NCBI GenBank assembly: GCA_947459215.1
Contig: CANHCQ010000002.1
Location: forward strand, 62,001-126,000
DNA length: 64,000 nt
Direction of reading: 5' to 3'
DNA from: Phycisphaerales bacterium
GTDB lineage: Bacteria; Planctomycetota; Phycisphaerae; Phycisphaerales; UBA1924
The first letter of the stretch is position 1. Each line of letters begins with the position of its first letter. The notes beneath the pieces were generated by a model. It did no database searches, was not told the DNA's origin, and saw only the letters and a program-made list of their open reading frames with translations. Shown one piece after another: positions 32,358 to 40,377 of this stretch. Made by a program: the position numbers and the translations under genes.

Positions 32358-33080
32358 TTATGTCCCTCGCTTGTTCCCAAATAGCTGAATGTGCAGCCGC
32401 GGACAGAAGCGCCAGCCACGACTGGTGCACGCCTCCACCAACCATCGCCGCGATGCCAGCGTCTCCACGCTGACGCCCTCGGGCATCAGCAGCACATCCT
32501 CGTTCGTCCAGCCGTGCAGCTTCGCCAGCAGCGACTCGATCTCGTTCAATTGCTCGAGCTCGGACACCACGAACTTCAACTGCCGTGACGGAAAGTCGCT
32601 GATCAGTTGCTGGAGCGCTTCAAGGTTCAGCCGTCGCTCCTCGTGCCGGATTCGCCACACCCCGCCCGGATCACGCGGGTCCCCCTCCCGCGGCGTCGAG
32701 TTGCTCAGTTTCGGGCTGATGCTCATCAGATCGCACGCGAGCGCGTCCGGCCGACGCGCAATCGTTCCCGCCGTCTCGATCGTGACATGCATCCCCATCT
32801 CGCGCAGCCCGCGGCACAGCGGCTCCACGGCGTCGAACATCATCGGCTCACCGCCCGTCACCACCGCGTGCCGAACGTTGCGTTCAACATTGCCCCGGGC
32901 CTCCGCCAGCACATCCTCAAGGCCGCGGCTCGTCACCTCCGGGCTCCAACTCGCGTACGGCGTGTCGCACCAGCCGCACCGCAGATTGCACCCGCTGAAG
33001 CGCACAAACCACGACGGCACGCCCGCGAGCTTGCCCTCGCCCTGGATCGACGTGAAGGTTTCGGAAAGCGGGAGGGGCAT
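32358..33080 (-). CDS. queE: 7-carboxy-7-deazaguanine synthase (radical SAM)
   Basis: 240 aa from ATG 33080. The radical-SAM cluster motif is FSGCNLRCGWCDTPYASW with Cys31, Cys35 and Cys38; TFTSIQGEGKLAGVPSWF before it is the usual QueE opening, and HAVVTGGEPMMF and LKFVVSELEQLNEI follow. It rearranges 6-carboxy-tetrahydropterin to 7-carboxy-7-deazaguanine. No ribosome-binding site is present: the octamer array 33088-33119 begins seven bases upstream of the start. Confidence 0.95.
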   Translation of the reverse strand: MPLPLSETFTSIQGEGKLAGVPSWFVRFSGCNLRCGWCDTPYASWSPEVTSRGLEDVLAEARGNVERNVRHAVVTGGEPMMFDAVEPLCRGLREMGMHVTIETAGTIARRPDALACDLMSISPKLSNSTPREGDPRDPGGVWRIRHEERRLNLEALQQLISDFPSRQLKFVVSELEQLNEIESLLAKLHGWTNEDVLLMPEGVSVETLASRRWLVEACTSRGWRFCPRLHIQLFGNKRGT

Positions 33081-33087
33081 CGGAAGA

Positions 33088-33206
33088 AGTGGCAGAGTGG
33101 CAAAGTGACACAGTTTCGGAAGGTGGGACGGACGTTGATGAAACTGTACGATCCCGAGCCACTCTGCCACTCAAACACATGGACAGATGAACACTTGACC
33201 GGTTGG
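33088..33206. repeat. Inverted octamer arrays between queC and queE
   Basis: Left arm AGTGGCAG, AGTGGCAA, AGTGACAC, AGTTTCGG (33088-33119). Right side GAAACTGT (33140-33147) and GCCACTCTGCCACTC (33158-33172) pair with it: 14 perfect bases plus CAGTTTC/GAAACTG. A second array follows: ACACATGG, ACAGATGA, ACACTTGA, CCGGTTGG (33175-33206), ending at the queC stop. Confidence 0.88.
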
Positions 33207-33908
33207 TCACGCGTAGCGGGTCGGGTCGGCGACACCGGCTTCCTCAAAGCCCCGCCGGCGGATCTGGCACGAATCGCACCGGCCGCACGCCAAGGGCTTG
33301 CCGCTCGCATCGGTCATCGGGTCGTAGCAGCTTGTAGTCAGGGCGTAGTCCACGCCGAGGGAGACGCCCAGGCGGATGATCGCCGCCTTGCTCAATTCGC
33401 TCAGCGGCGTGTGCACCCGCAGCCACGGCTCTTGCGATTCGCTGCCCGCTTTGGTCCCCAGGTTCGCGGCCGCCACAAACGCGTCGATGAACGGGCGGCG
33501 GCAATCCGGATAGCCCGAGTAATCCACCGCATTGGTGCCCACGTAGATATCGCGTGCGTGCACGACCTCGGCCAAGCCCGCGGCGATCGCGAGAAACGTC
33601 AGGTTTCGCGCCGGCACGTACGTGATCGGCACGCCGTGCGAGATCGCCGCGTCCGATCGATCCTTCGGCACTTCGATCTCGGCCGTCAGTGCGCTGCCGC
33701 CGACGGCGCGAAGGTCGATCGGCACCACGCGATACTCGACGGCTCCGAGCTGCTTGGAGACCAAAGCCGCCGCCGCGAGCTCGACCCGGTGCCGCTGACC
33801 GTAATCGATCGCGAGCGTGACGCAGCGATGCCCGTCGCGTCGGGCGACGGCGAGAGCGGTGGCGGAATCGAGTCCGCCGGAGAGCAGGATCACGGCACAA
33901 GAGGACAC
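33207..33908 (-). CDS. queC: 7-cyano-7-deazaguanine synthase
   Basis: 233 aa from GTG 33908; a TTG at 33914 is the alternative. [14 protein letters not shown] is the PP-loop for ATP (SGGLDS at 10-15); [18 protein letters not shown] and [17 protein letters not shown] are conserved; the C-terminal zinc site is TSCYDP...CGRCDSC. It makes preQ0 from 7-carboxy-7-deazaguanine and ammonia. With queE and queD it forms the core of queuosine/preQ0 synthesis; no folE or queF is in the window. Confidence 0.95.
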   Translation of the reverse strand: MSSCAVILLSGGLDSATALAVARRDGHRCVTLAIDYGQRHRVELAAAALVSKQLGAVEYRVVPIDLRAVGGSALTAEIEVPKDRSDAAISHGVPITYVPARNLTFLAIAAGLAEVVHARDIYVGTNAVDYSGYPDCRRPFIDAFVAAANLGTKAGSESQEPWLRVHTPLSELSKAAIIRLGVSLGVDYALTTSCYDPMTDASGKPLACGRCDSCQIRRRGFEEAGVADPTRYA

Positions 33909-33913
33909 GTCCA

Positions 33914-33919
33914 AGCGTA
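33914..33919 (-). promoter_or_regulatory. -10 hexamer TACGCT, leaderless queC
   Basis: TACGCT ends 5 nt before GTG 33908, which favours that start over the TTG at 33914. Confidence 0.35.
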
Positions 33920-33999
33920 TGCGAAACTCGCGCTACGCCGCTCGGCCGCAAAGGCGCCGGCCCTTCCAGATTGCCGTTGGTGCCAGGCCCGCGTGCTGG

Positions 34000-34005
34000 T
34001 AGCAT
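34000..34005 (+). promoter_or_regulatory. Extended -10 TGG-TAGCAT, leaderless PPK2 gene
   Basis: TAGCAT with an upstream TG ends 6 nt before ATG 34012. Confidence 0.5.
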
Positions 34006-34011
34006 GCACGT

Positions 34012-34896
34012 ATGGACAAGCCCGTCGAGAAGTTCATCGCACCGTTCCGGGTCGAAAGCGGCAAGAAGTTCCGCTTGAAGGACTTCAGCACAAGCGACAC
34101 CAACGGCTTCAAGGACAAGGACCAGGCCGAGCGACTGCTCGCGCAAGGCGTCGAATGGATGAGTGAGCAGCAGGAGATGCTCTACGCCCAGGACCGCTAC
34201 AGCCTCCTGCTCATCTTCCAGGCCATGGACGCCGCCGGCAAGGACGGCACCATCAAGCACGTCATGAGCGGCGTCAACCCGCAGGGCGTCCATGTGTACT
34301 CCTTCAAGCAGCCCACCAGCGAGGAACTCGATCACGAGTTCCTCTGGCGCTTCGCCAAGCGCATGCCCGAGCGCGGCAAGATCTGCATCTTCAACCGCAG
34401 CTACTACGAGGACGTGCTGGTGGTCCGTGTGCACCCCGAGTATCTGACGCACGCGAAACTGCCGCCCGAGGCCATCGGTAAGAAGATCTGGGACCACCGC
34501 TACGAGAGCATCCGCGACTTCGAGAAGCACCACGCCCGCCAGGGCACGATCATCCGCAAGTTCTTCCTGCACGTCTCGCGCGACGAGCAACGCCGACGCC
34601 TGCTCTCACGCCTCGAGGAGCGATCTAAAAACTGGAAGTTCGCCGCCTCCGATATCGCCGAGCGAGTTCACTGGGACGAGTACCAGCGGGCCTATGAGGA
34701 CGCCATCGCCGCGACCGCGACCAAGGAGGCCCCGTGGTACGTCGTGCCCGCCGATCACAAGTGGTTCACACGGCTGGTCGTCGCCGGCGTCATCGTCGAC
34801 GCGCTCGCGAGCCTGCGGCTGCAGTTTCCCAAGGTTGATCAGCACAAGCGCAAGGAACTCAAGGCGATCGAAGCCGTGCTCCGCCGCGAGAAGTAA
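34012..34896 (+). CDS. ppk2: PPK2-family polyphosphate:nucleotide phosphotransferase
   Basis: 294 aa. Walker A FQAMDAAGKDGTIKHVMSGV (about 69-88); HEFLWRFAKRMPERGKICIF and NRSYYEDVLVVRVHPEY (lid and Walker B); KFFLHVSRDEQRRRLLSRLE and the late VVPADHKWFTRLVVAGVIVDAL. It moves phosphate between polyphosphate and nucleotides. The N-terminal extension and overall length match the PPK2-related family common in planctomycetes and actinobacteria rather than the shorter E. coli-like type. Nucleotide preference cannot be read. Confidence 0.95.
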   Translation: MDKPVEKFIAPFRVESGKKFRLKDFSTSDTNGFKDKDQAERLLAQGVEWMSEQQEMLYAQDRYSLLLIFQAMDAAGKDGTIKHVMSGVNPQGVHVYSFKQPTSEELDHEFLWRFAKRMPERGKICIFNRSYYEDVLVVRVHPEYLTHAKLPPEAIGKKIWDHRYESIRDFEKHHARQGTIIRKFFLHVSRDEQRRRLLSRLEERSKNWKFAASDIAERVHWDEYQRAYEDAIAATATKEAPWYVVPADHKWFTRLVVAGVIVDALASLRLQFPKVDQHKRKELKAIEAVLRREK

Positions 34897-34947
34897 CCCG
34901 CAGGGAACGCCGCTGCGCCTGGGTGCTGCGCGGAGATCGATCCGCGC

Positions 34948-35391
34948 TCACGCGGTCTTGCGGAAGCGCGCGATGTCCGGCCGGATCACCTCGTTCTTGC
35001 CGGCGGCCGACCCGATCTCATTCACGATCTGCCGCGACTCGTCCGAGAGATTGACAAACTCCAACCCCAGCAAATAGCGTTTGCCGGCGATCAGCGTTCG
35101 GAGCTTTTCCTTCCAGCCGTCGGGGTGAGCATCCGCCACCCACGCGATGCGGCACGTCACCTTCGCCACGCCGCTGACGCCCACCAGCTCCACGGTCACC
35201 ACATCATCAATAAGCGGCGGTGTCGACCGCAGCGTCGCCAGGCGCATGCCACCCGCAGACATATCGGTGACCTCGCCCAGCGAAGAGTCGACAAACTGAC
35301 AAACAACTCGTCCGTAGCGTCGGGGGTGCATACGGATCTCATCGGGCCGCCGCCCGCGTCGGTCAAGGCTCCGCGCTCGACCTGCCCGCAC
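34948..35391 (-). CDS. PilZ-domain protein
   Basis: 147 aa. GTG 35391 has GGAG five bases upstream; an internal ATG at 35331 would remove the basic N-terminus. The c-di-GMP motifs are present: RRYGRVVCQF (RxxxR-type) and DMSAGGMRL (D/NxSxxG). LGLEFVNLSDESRQIV closes the barrel. PilZ proteins respond to cyclic-di-GMP, often to control motility. The divergent MotA/MotB-like pair next door makes that role plausible here, as an inference. Confidence 0.9.
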   Translation of the reverse strand: MRAGRARSLDRRGRRPDEIRMHPRRYGRVVCQFVDSSLGEVTDMSAGGMRLATLRSTPPLIDDVVTVELVGVSGVAKVTCRIAWVADAHPDGWKEKLRTLIAGKRYLLGLEFVNLSDESRQIVNEIGSAAGKNEVIRPDIARFRKTA

Positions 35392-35620
35392 TCACGCTCC
35401 GACGGGCTGTGCCAGTCGCGCAAGCCTCGCAACCCAAACCCCCAATAACTCCGATCCGACAGAGCCGATTATCCGGATTCCCCCGCCGATTGCGCCTGGA
35501 GAATCCAATCCGCATGTGCCGACTGGGTTGCCCTGAAGACGGGCGCCGTTTGTGCCGACTGTACCGACGCTCGTGGTCCGCTTCCCAGACGGGGATCGGT
35601 TCACGGCTCGGAGACTCGCC

Positions 35621-36397
35621 ATGGACAAAGCCAGCCTCGTCGGTTCCCTCATGATGACATTCGTCGTCGGCCTGGTCTGCTACCAGGCCACCGCTGGCGA
35701 CCTGATGTCGCTCTGGTCCGGCAAGGGCTTTTACATGGTCATCCTCGGCTCCATCGCCGCCGTCATGATGTCCATGCCCTTCGACCGCATCAAGATGGTG
35801 CCCGGCTATGTCAAGCGATTCCTCTTCAATCCCGGCAAGCCCGTGATGGAGACCATCAACCAGATCGCCGCGCTCGCCGACCGCGCCCGCAAGGACGGCA
35901 TCCTCGCCCTCGAGAACGAACTGCCCAAGCTCGACGACCCGTTCTTCCGCAACGGCATGAAGATGGCCATCGACGGCGTCGACCCCGACACCATCGAGTC
36001 CACCCTCCGACTCGAGATCATGGCCATGCAGGACCGCCACAAGTCCGGCAAGAAGTTCTTCGACATCCTCAAGACCTACGGCCCCGGCCTCGGCCTCGTC
36101 GCCACGCTCCTGGGCCAGATCGGCATGTTCAAGAGCCTCGGCGGCGATATCGCCACCATGGGATACATGCTCGCCGTCGCCGTCGTCGCCACCATGTACG
36201 GCACCGTGCTCGCCAACTGCGTCGCCGGCCCGATGGGCGACAAGCTCGCCTACCGCTCCAGCGAAGAGATCCTCCGCCGCGAGATGGTGCTCCAGGCCAT
36301 CCTCTCCATCCAGGCCGGCGACAACCCGCGGGCCACGCTCGACAAGATGGCGTCCTTCGTCCCCGCCAACAACCGCGAGCAGCTCAAGGCCGCGTAA
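35621..36397 (+). CDS. motA: MotA-like flagellar stator / proton channel subunit
   Basis: 258 aa. ATG 35621 has GGAG seven bases upstream. Four transmembrane segments: two near the N-terminus (SLVGSLMMTFVVGLVCYQA, FYMVILGSIAAVMMSMPF) and two near the C-terminus (GPGLGLVATLLGQIGMFKSL, YMLAVAVVATMYGTVLANCV), with the long cytoplasmic loop between holding GILALENELPKLDDPFFRNG, the conserved A-L-E block. Together with the next gene it would form an ion-driven stator. ExbB/TolQ-like proteins are shorter and differ in this loop. Confidence 0.9.
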   Translation: MDKASLVGSLMMTFVVGLVCYQATAGDLMSLWSGKGFYMVILGSIAAVMMSMPFDRIKMVPGYVKRFLFNPGKPVMETINQIAALADRARKDGILALENELPKLDDPFFRNGMKMAIDGVDPDTIESTLRLEIMAMQDRHKSGKKFFDILKTYGPGLGLVATLLGQIGMFKSLGGDIATMGYMLAVAVVATMYGTVLANCVAGPMGDKLAYRSSEEILRREMVLQAILSIQAGDNPRATLDKMASFVPANNREQLKAA

Positions 36398-36445
36398 TCC
36401 GACCTTCATTCGTCCACCCGCGATACACCGAAAGCGAGCCACGCC

Positions 36446-37267
36446 ATGGCGGATCATGAGAAGCACGAGAAAGACGGGCACGGCGAAGAGGGTGGGTCTC
36501 ACAAGGGCCACAAGAAGCACCACCCGCACATGCCGCACGAGCATGAGCACGAGGAAGGCTGGATCGTCTCCTTCGCCGACAACGTGCTGCTGATGATGGG
36601 TTTCTTCGTCATCCTTCTTGCCATGAACATGGGGCCCAAGGGCAAGTCCGACGCCGAACCGACCGCCGGCTCGAGCGACAGCCTCCTGGACTTCGCCATC
36701 GCCGTGCGTGACGCCTTCAACAACCCGGTCTCGCTCGACTCCTCCCGCGCCGAGGACCAGCCGCTCATCCGCCGCCTGCGCGAGCGCTCCCAGCCCGGCG
36801 ACGTCCGCACGCCAGGCCCGAGCGGACGCGACGGCCCGTCACAGATTGTCCGCCGCAGCGGACAATCCGGCGAGGATGGCTTCGTTCAGTTTGACGCCAA
36901 CAAGAGCACGATGACCGAGTCCGGACGCGACACCATCCGCCAGATCGCCAAACGCGTCGCTGGTTCCCGCTGGATGGTCGAAGTTCGCGGCCACGCCAGC
37001 CGCTGGGAGAGCTGGGGCGACGAACGCAAATCGCGCGAGCTGTCGTATCAGCGTGCCTGGGCGGTCGGCGCCGAACTCGTGCAGCAGGGCCTGACCTGGG
37101 ATCAGATCCGTCTCACCGCGAGCGGCCACTCCGCGCCCGTTGTCGCACGAGCCAAGTCGTCGCGCGAAGACGAGTCCAATCAGCGCGCCGAGATCATGCT
37201 CCTCGACGAGCCCGTGCCCGAAGATCCGTTCAGCGCGACGCCGACGAAGCGTGAACACACGGACTGA
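36446..37267 (+). CDS. motB: MotB-like stator subunit with histidine-rich N-terminus
   Basis: 273 aa. The first 37 residues are loaded with His (HKGHKKHHPHMPHEHEHE). A single membrane segment follows: GWIVSFADNVLLMMGFFVIL, with the plug Asp in F-A-D where MotB has Y-A-D. After a linker comes an OmpA-type peptidoglycan-binding domain: VQFDANKSTMTESGRDTI, MVEVRGHASRWE, ELSYQRAWAVGAELVQQG and IRLTASGHSAPV. It anchors the stator to peptidoglycan. It follows motA by 48 bases. The His-rich head could bind metal or make a pH-sensitive cap. Confidence 0.88.
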   Translation: MADHEKHEKDGHGEEGGSHKGHKKHHPHMPHEHEHEEGWIVSFADNVLLMMGFFVILLAMNMGPKGKSDAEPTAGSSDSLLDFAIAVRDAFNNPVSLDSSRAEDQPLIRRLRERSQPGDVRTPGPSGRDGPSQIVRRSGQSGEDGFVQFDANKSTMTESGRDTIRQIAKRVAGSRWMVEVRGHASRWESWGDERKSRELSYQRAWAVGAELVQQGLTWDQIRLTASGHSAPVVARAKSSREDESNQRAEIMLLDEPVPEDPFSATPTKREHTD

Positions 37268-37288
37268 TCGACACCGCGTCGCGGTCGA

Positions 37289-39118
37289 TCACTCCACCGT
37301 CACGCTCTTCGCAAGGTTCCGCGGCTTGTCCACGTCGTGGCCACGCAGCACCGCCGCGTGATACGCCAGAAGCTGCAGCGGCACCACGGCGAGCAGCGGG
37401 CTGAGGCACTCGGGGCACTCGGGGATGTACATCACATCCTCGGCGTACTTCGCGATCTCCTTGTCGCCCTCGGTCGCCACCGCGATGATGTGCCCGCCGC
37501 GGGAGCGGACTTCCTGGATGTTGCTCATCACCTTCTCGTACTGACGGCCCTTGTTGGCGATGAAGACCGCCGGCATGCCGTCGTTGATGAGGGCGATCGG
37601 ACCGTGCTTCATCTCCGCCGCGGGCATGCCCTCGGCGTGGATGTACGAGATTTCCTTGAGCTTCAGCGCGCCCTCGAGAGCGGTGGGGTAGTTGTACCCG
37701 CGGCCGAGGAAAAGCCAATTCTCGCGGTGAATGTACCGCTCGGTGATCGTCTTGATCTTGGAGTCCTGCTCTAGAATCCGCTCGATCTTGGTGGGAATCT
37801 GCACGAGCTCCTGCATCAAGTCCCGGCACTGATCCGGGCTCATGAAGCGTTTGCGTCCCAGGTACATCGCCAGCATCGTCAGAACCGCGACCTGGCCCGT
37901 GAACGCCTTTGTCGACGCCACGCCGATCTCCGGACCCACCCGCAGATACACGCCCGCATCGGTCTCGCGCGCGATCGACGATCCGACCACGTTCACCACG
38001 CCCATCGCCAGCGCGCCGCGTTCCTTGGCTTCCTGCAGCGCGGCCAGCGTGTCGGCGGTCTCGCCCGACTGGCTCACCGCAATAACCGCTGTGTTCTCTT
38101 CCACGATCGGGTTGCGGTAGCGGAACTCGCTGGCGTACTCGGCGACGCTGGAGACCTTTGCGAGGTCCTCAAACAGATACTCGCCGATCATCGCCGCGTG
38201 CAACGCCGTGCCCTGGGCCGTCAGCACGACCCGCTTGAGCTTGCTCATCTCCTTGCTGAAGTTCCCGACACCGCCCAGGTGGATCCGCCCTTCCTCGAGC
38301 TGCAAACGCCCGCGGATGCAGTTGGTGAGCGCCTTGGGCTGCTCGAAGATCTCCTTCTGCATGAAGTGGCTGAACCCGCCGAGCTCGATCTCCTGCAGTT
38401 CAAGCTCGAGCTGCATGATCTTGCTGTTGACCGGCACGTTGTGGATCGTGCTGGTGCGGAAGCCCTGCCGCGTCAGCTTCACGACGTTGTAGTCGTCGAG
38501 CGCAAACGCCTGCGTGGTGTGGCTGATGATCGCCGAGGCGTCCGACGCCACGACATACTCGCCCGCGCCCACGCCCACCATCAGAGGCGAACCCTTGCGG
38601 GCCACCACCATGACGTCGGGCTCCTTCTCGCAGATGACGGCGATCGCGTACGCGCCGGTCACTTCGCGAAGAGCGGCCTGCACGGCGGCCTCGAGGTCGC
38701 CCTCGTACAGCTCGCCGATCAGCATCGCCAGCACCTCGGTGTCGGTCTGGCTCTTGAACGTGTGGCCCTTCTCTTCGAGATACTGCTTCAGGGCCGCGTA
38801 GTTCTCGATGATGCCGTTGTGCACCAGGGCGATGCCGTTCTTGTCGTCCGTGTGCGGGTGGGCGTTGAACTCGGTCACGCCGCCGTGGGTCGCCCAGCGG
38901 GTGTGGCACAGGCCGATCGACCCGCGAAAGCCGCCGATGTCCTCGATCTTGTCCTCGAGATTCGCCACCCGTCCGACGGCGCGAACCACCTCGAGCTTCC
39001 CATTCTCCAGTACCGCCAGACCCGCGGAGTCATACCCGCGGTACTCGAGGCGCTTCAGGCCTTCGAGAAGAAGTTGCTGGGCGGGTTTGGTTCCGATATA
39101 GGCGACGATTCCGCACAT
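37289..39118 (-). CDS. glmS: Glutamine--fructose-6-phosphate aminotransferase (isomerising)
   Basis: 609 aa, full length. Begins MCGIVAYIGTKPAQQ, so Cys becomes the N-terminal nucleophile of the glutaminase domain (GLCHTRWATHGGV, SQTDTEVLAMLIGELYEG). Two SIS domains follow (VVLTAQGTALHAAMIGEYLF, NTAVIAVSQSGETADTLAAL; FLGRGYNYPTALEGALKLKE, AEGMPAAEMKHGPIALI), ending LAKSVTVE. It makes glucosamine-6-phosphate, the entry to peptidoglycan and LPS sugars. A short Shine-Dalgarno-led reading frame ends nine bases before the ATG. Confidence 0.98.
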   Translation of the reverse strand: MCGIVAYIGTKPAQQLLLEGLKRLEYRGYDSAGLAVLENGKLEVVRAVGRVANLEDKIEDIGGFRGSIGLCHTRWATHGGVTEFNAHPHTDDKNGIALVHNGIIENYAALKQYLEEKGHTFKSQTDTEVLAMLIGELYEGDLEAAVQAALREVTGAYAIAVICEKEPDVMVVARKGSPLMVGVGAGEYVVASDASAIISHTTQAFALDDYNVVKLTRQGFRTSTIHNVPVNSKIMQLELELQEIELGGFSHFMQKEIFEQPKALTNCIRGRLQLEEGRIHLGGVGNFSKEMSKLKRVVLTAQGTALHAAMIGEYLFEDLAKVSSVAEYASEFRYRNPIVEENTAVIAVSQSGETADTLAALQEAKERGALAMGVVNVVGSSIARETDAGVYLRVGPEIGVASTKAFTGQVAVLTMLAMYLGRKRFMSPDQCRDLMQELVQIPTKIERILEQDSKIKTITERYIHRENWLFLGRGYNYPTALEGALKLKEISYIHAEGMPAAEMKHGPIALINDGMPAVFIANKGRQYEKVMSNIQEVRSRGGHIIAVATEGDKEIAKYAEDVMYIPECPECLSPLLAVVPLQLLAYHAAVLRGHDVDKPRNLAKSVTVE

Positions 39119-39127
39119 AGTGAATTC

Positions 39128-39181
39128 TCAATCGAGCGACGGGCAGGGCCGGCTGCAATGCAGGGTGGCGATCGGGCTCAT
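39128..39181 (-). CDS. Putative 17-codon leader peptide upstream of glmS
   Basis: ATG 39181 to TGA 39128-39130, preceded at seven bases by a perfect AGGAG (39189-39193). Encodes MSPIATLHCSRPCPSLD. The stop is nine bases from the glmS ATG, whose own ribosome-binding site is weak. A -10-like TACCAT lies at 39196-39201. May couple or attenuate glmS translation; no conservation data. Confidence 0.35.
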   Translation of the reverse strand: MSPIATLHCSRPCPSLD

Positions 39182-39366
39182 CCCTGCTCTCCTGAATGGT
39201 ACGGATGGCATGGCACGGCCCGAGAACACGCGTGCCATCAGCAAGCGGGCCTTGGTACGCCACCCATAACAGAGCAGTTCGTGCCGGAAAGACAAGTAGC
39301 CAGAGGTCTTCAGAACGAGCGTCGCCGCGGCTCGGAAGACTTCCCGATGCCGCGTGGTGTTGCAAC

Positions 39367-40251
39367 TTACGGGCACACGAGCTGATCGTACTCGCCTGCA
39401 AAGATGGTAAAGTCCGTGTCGTCCACCTGGCCGTCCTGATTGAAATCGCCCACGCATCCGAAGGGGATCGTGGGCTCCGAGCACAGCAGGACGTCGTACT
39501 GGCCGACGAAGATCGAGAAGTCCGCATCGTCGACGACCAGATCGCCGTTCATGTCCGTCGCGCACGCGAACGACCGCAATTCCTGATGGCTCAGAAACCG
39601 GTTGTAGAAGCGGATGTCGTCGAGGAAGCCCTGATATCGAATCCGACCGCCGAAACCGAGGCACGGGCCGCCCGCAAACTTCAGAATCGCGGAGTTCGTG
39701 ATGTTCGTCACGCCGCTCGATGTGTAGGTGAAGATGATGATCCCGTCGCGTGCGGTCACGACGCTGGTTCCCTGTCTGCGGAACACGACATGGTGCCACT
39801 TGTCGTCGAACATGCCCGTCGTTGGAACCAGAATCGGATTGGCGCCGCCGGCGTTCGAGTACGCCTCGATGTACAGGCCGGTGCCGTTGGCGCCGGAGCC
39901 ACCCTGAATGTTGAAAAAGCTGCCGAAGTTGCACGCCGGACGCTTTGACATCATGTCAAGCAGGACAGCTTGTGAAGCGTTGCGGACCCAGAAGGCGATG
40001 GTGAAGTCGCCGGTTCCGAAGTTGCCGGCGGTGGTGCCGCACTGCACCTCGCCGCCGTTGAAGTCAAAGGCCTGGCCGTACCGACCCGGAACGAATGCCA
40101 CGCTGCCTCAGATCGTGCCATTGGCCGTGCCCGCGCTGTCGTTGGCGTTGCCATCGGCTTTCCACCAGTTCACCATGTCCGCGGGCTGCGCCAGCGCGAC
40201 CGACACCAGCCCGATCACCGCTGCGGCGGCCCCAAGGCAAGACGTTCGCAT
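39367..40251 (-). pseudogene. LamG-domain surface protein with dockerin-like tail, interrupted by in-frame TGA
   Basis: ATG 40251 has GGAGGG nearby and starts a signal peptide (CLGAAAAVIGLVSVALAQ), then the opening of a LamG/concanavalin-like domain: MVNWWKADGNANDSAGTAN, GTI, then TGA at 40108-40110. The same frame continues GSVAFVPGRYGQAFDFNG, the next strand of that domain, through WHHVVFRRQG and YQGFLDDIRFYNRFLS to two calcium repeats (DMNGDLVVDDADFSIF and DFNQDGQVDDTDFTIF) and a final LVCP. So one codon interrupts an otherwise intact 294-residue protein. The 3' part alone (39367-40101) may be predicted as a separate gene, but it would lack a signal peptide. Confidence 0.85.
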
Positions 40252-40377
40252 GAGTCCCTCCGATCAAGGCACCCTACCAGCCATGGCCTTGTGCGCCAAC
40301 AAGATTCTCGAAAGTCCAAGAATGGGCCACCGATACTGGTTGGGATCGTCGTCCGCTACTGCGGCTCGCCCCAACCG

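Noticed and set aside
39119..39366. glmS ribozyme/riboswitch upstream of glmS
   Set aside because: The region is too short of the required pseudoknot pairings that I could place; only the small leader frame was supported.
40100..40115. Selenocysteine at the in-frame TGA
   Set aside because: LamG domains have no redox Cys at this position and no convincing SECIS-like stem follows.
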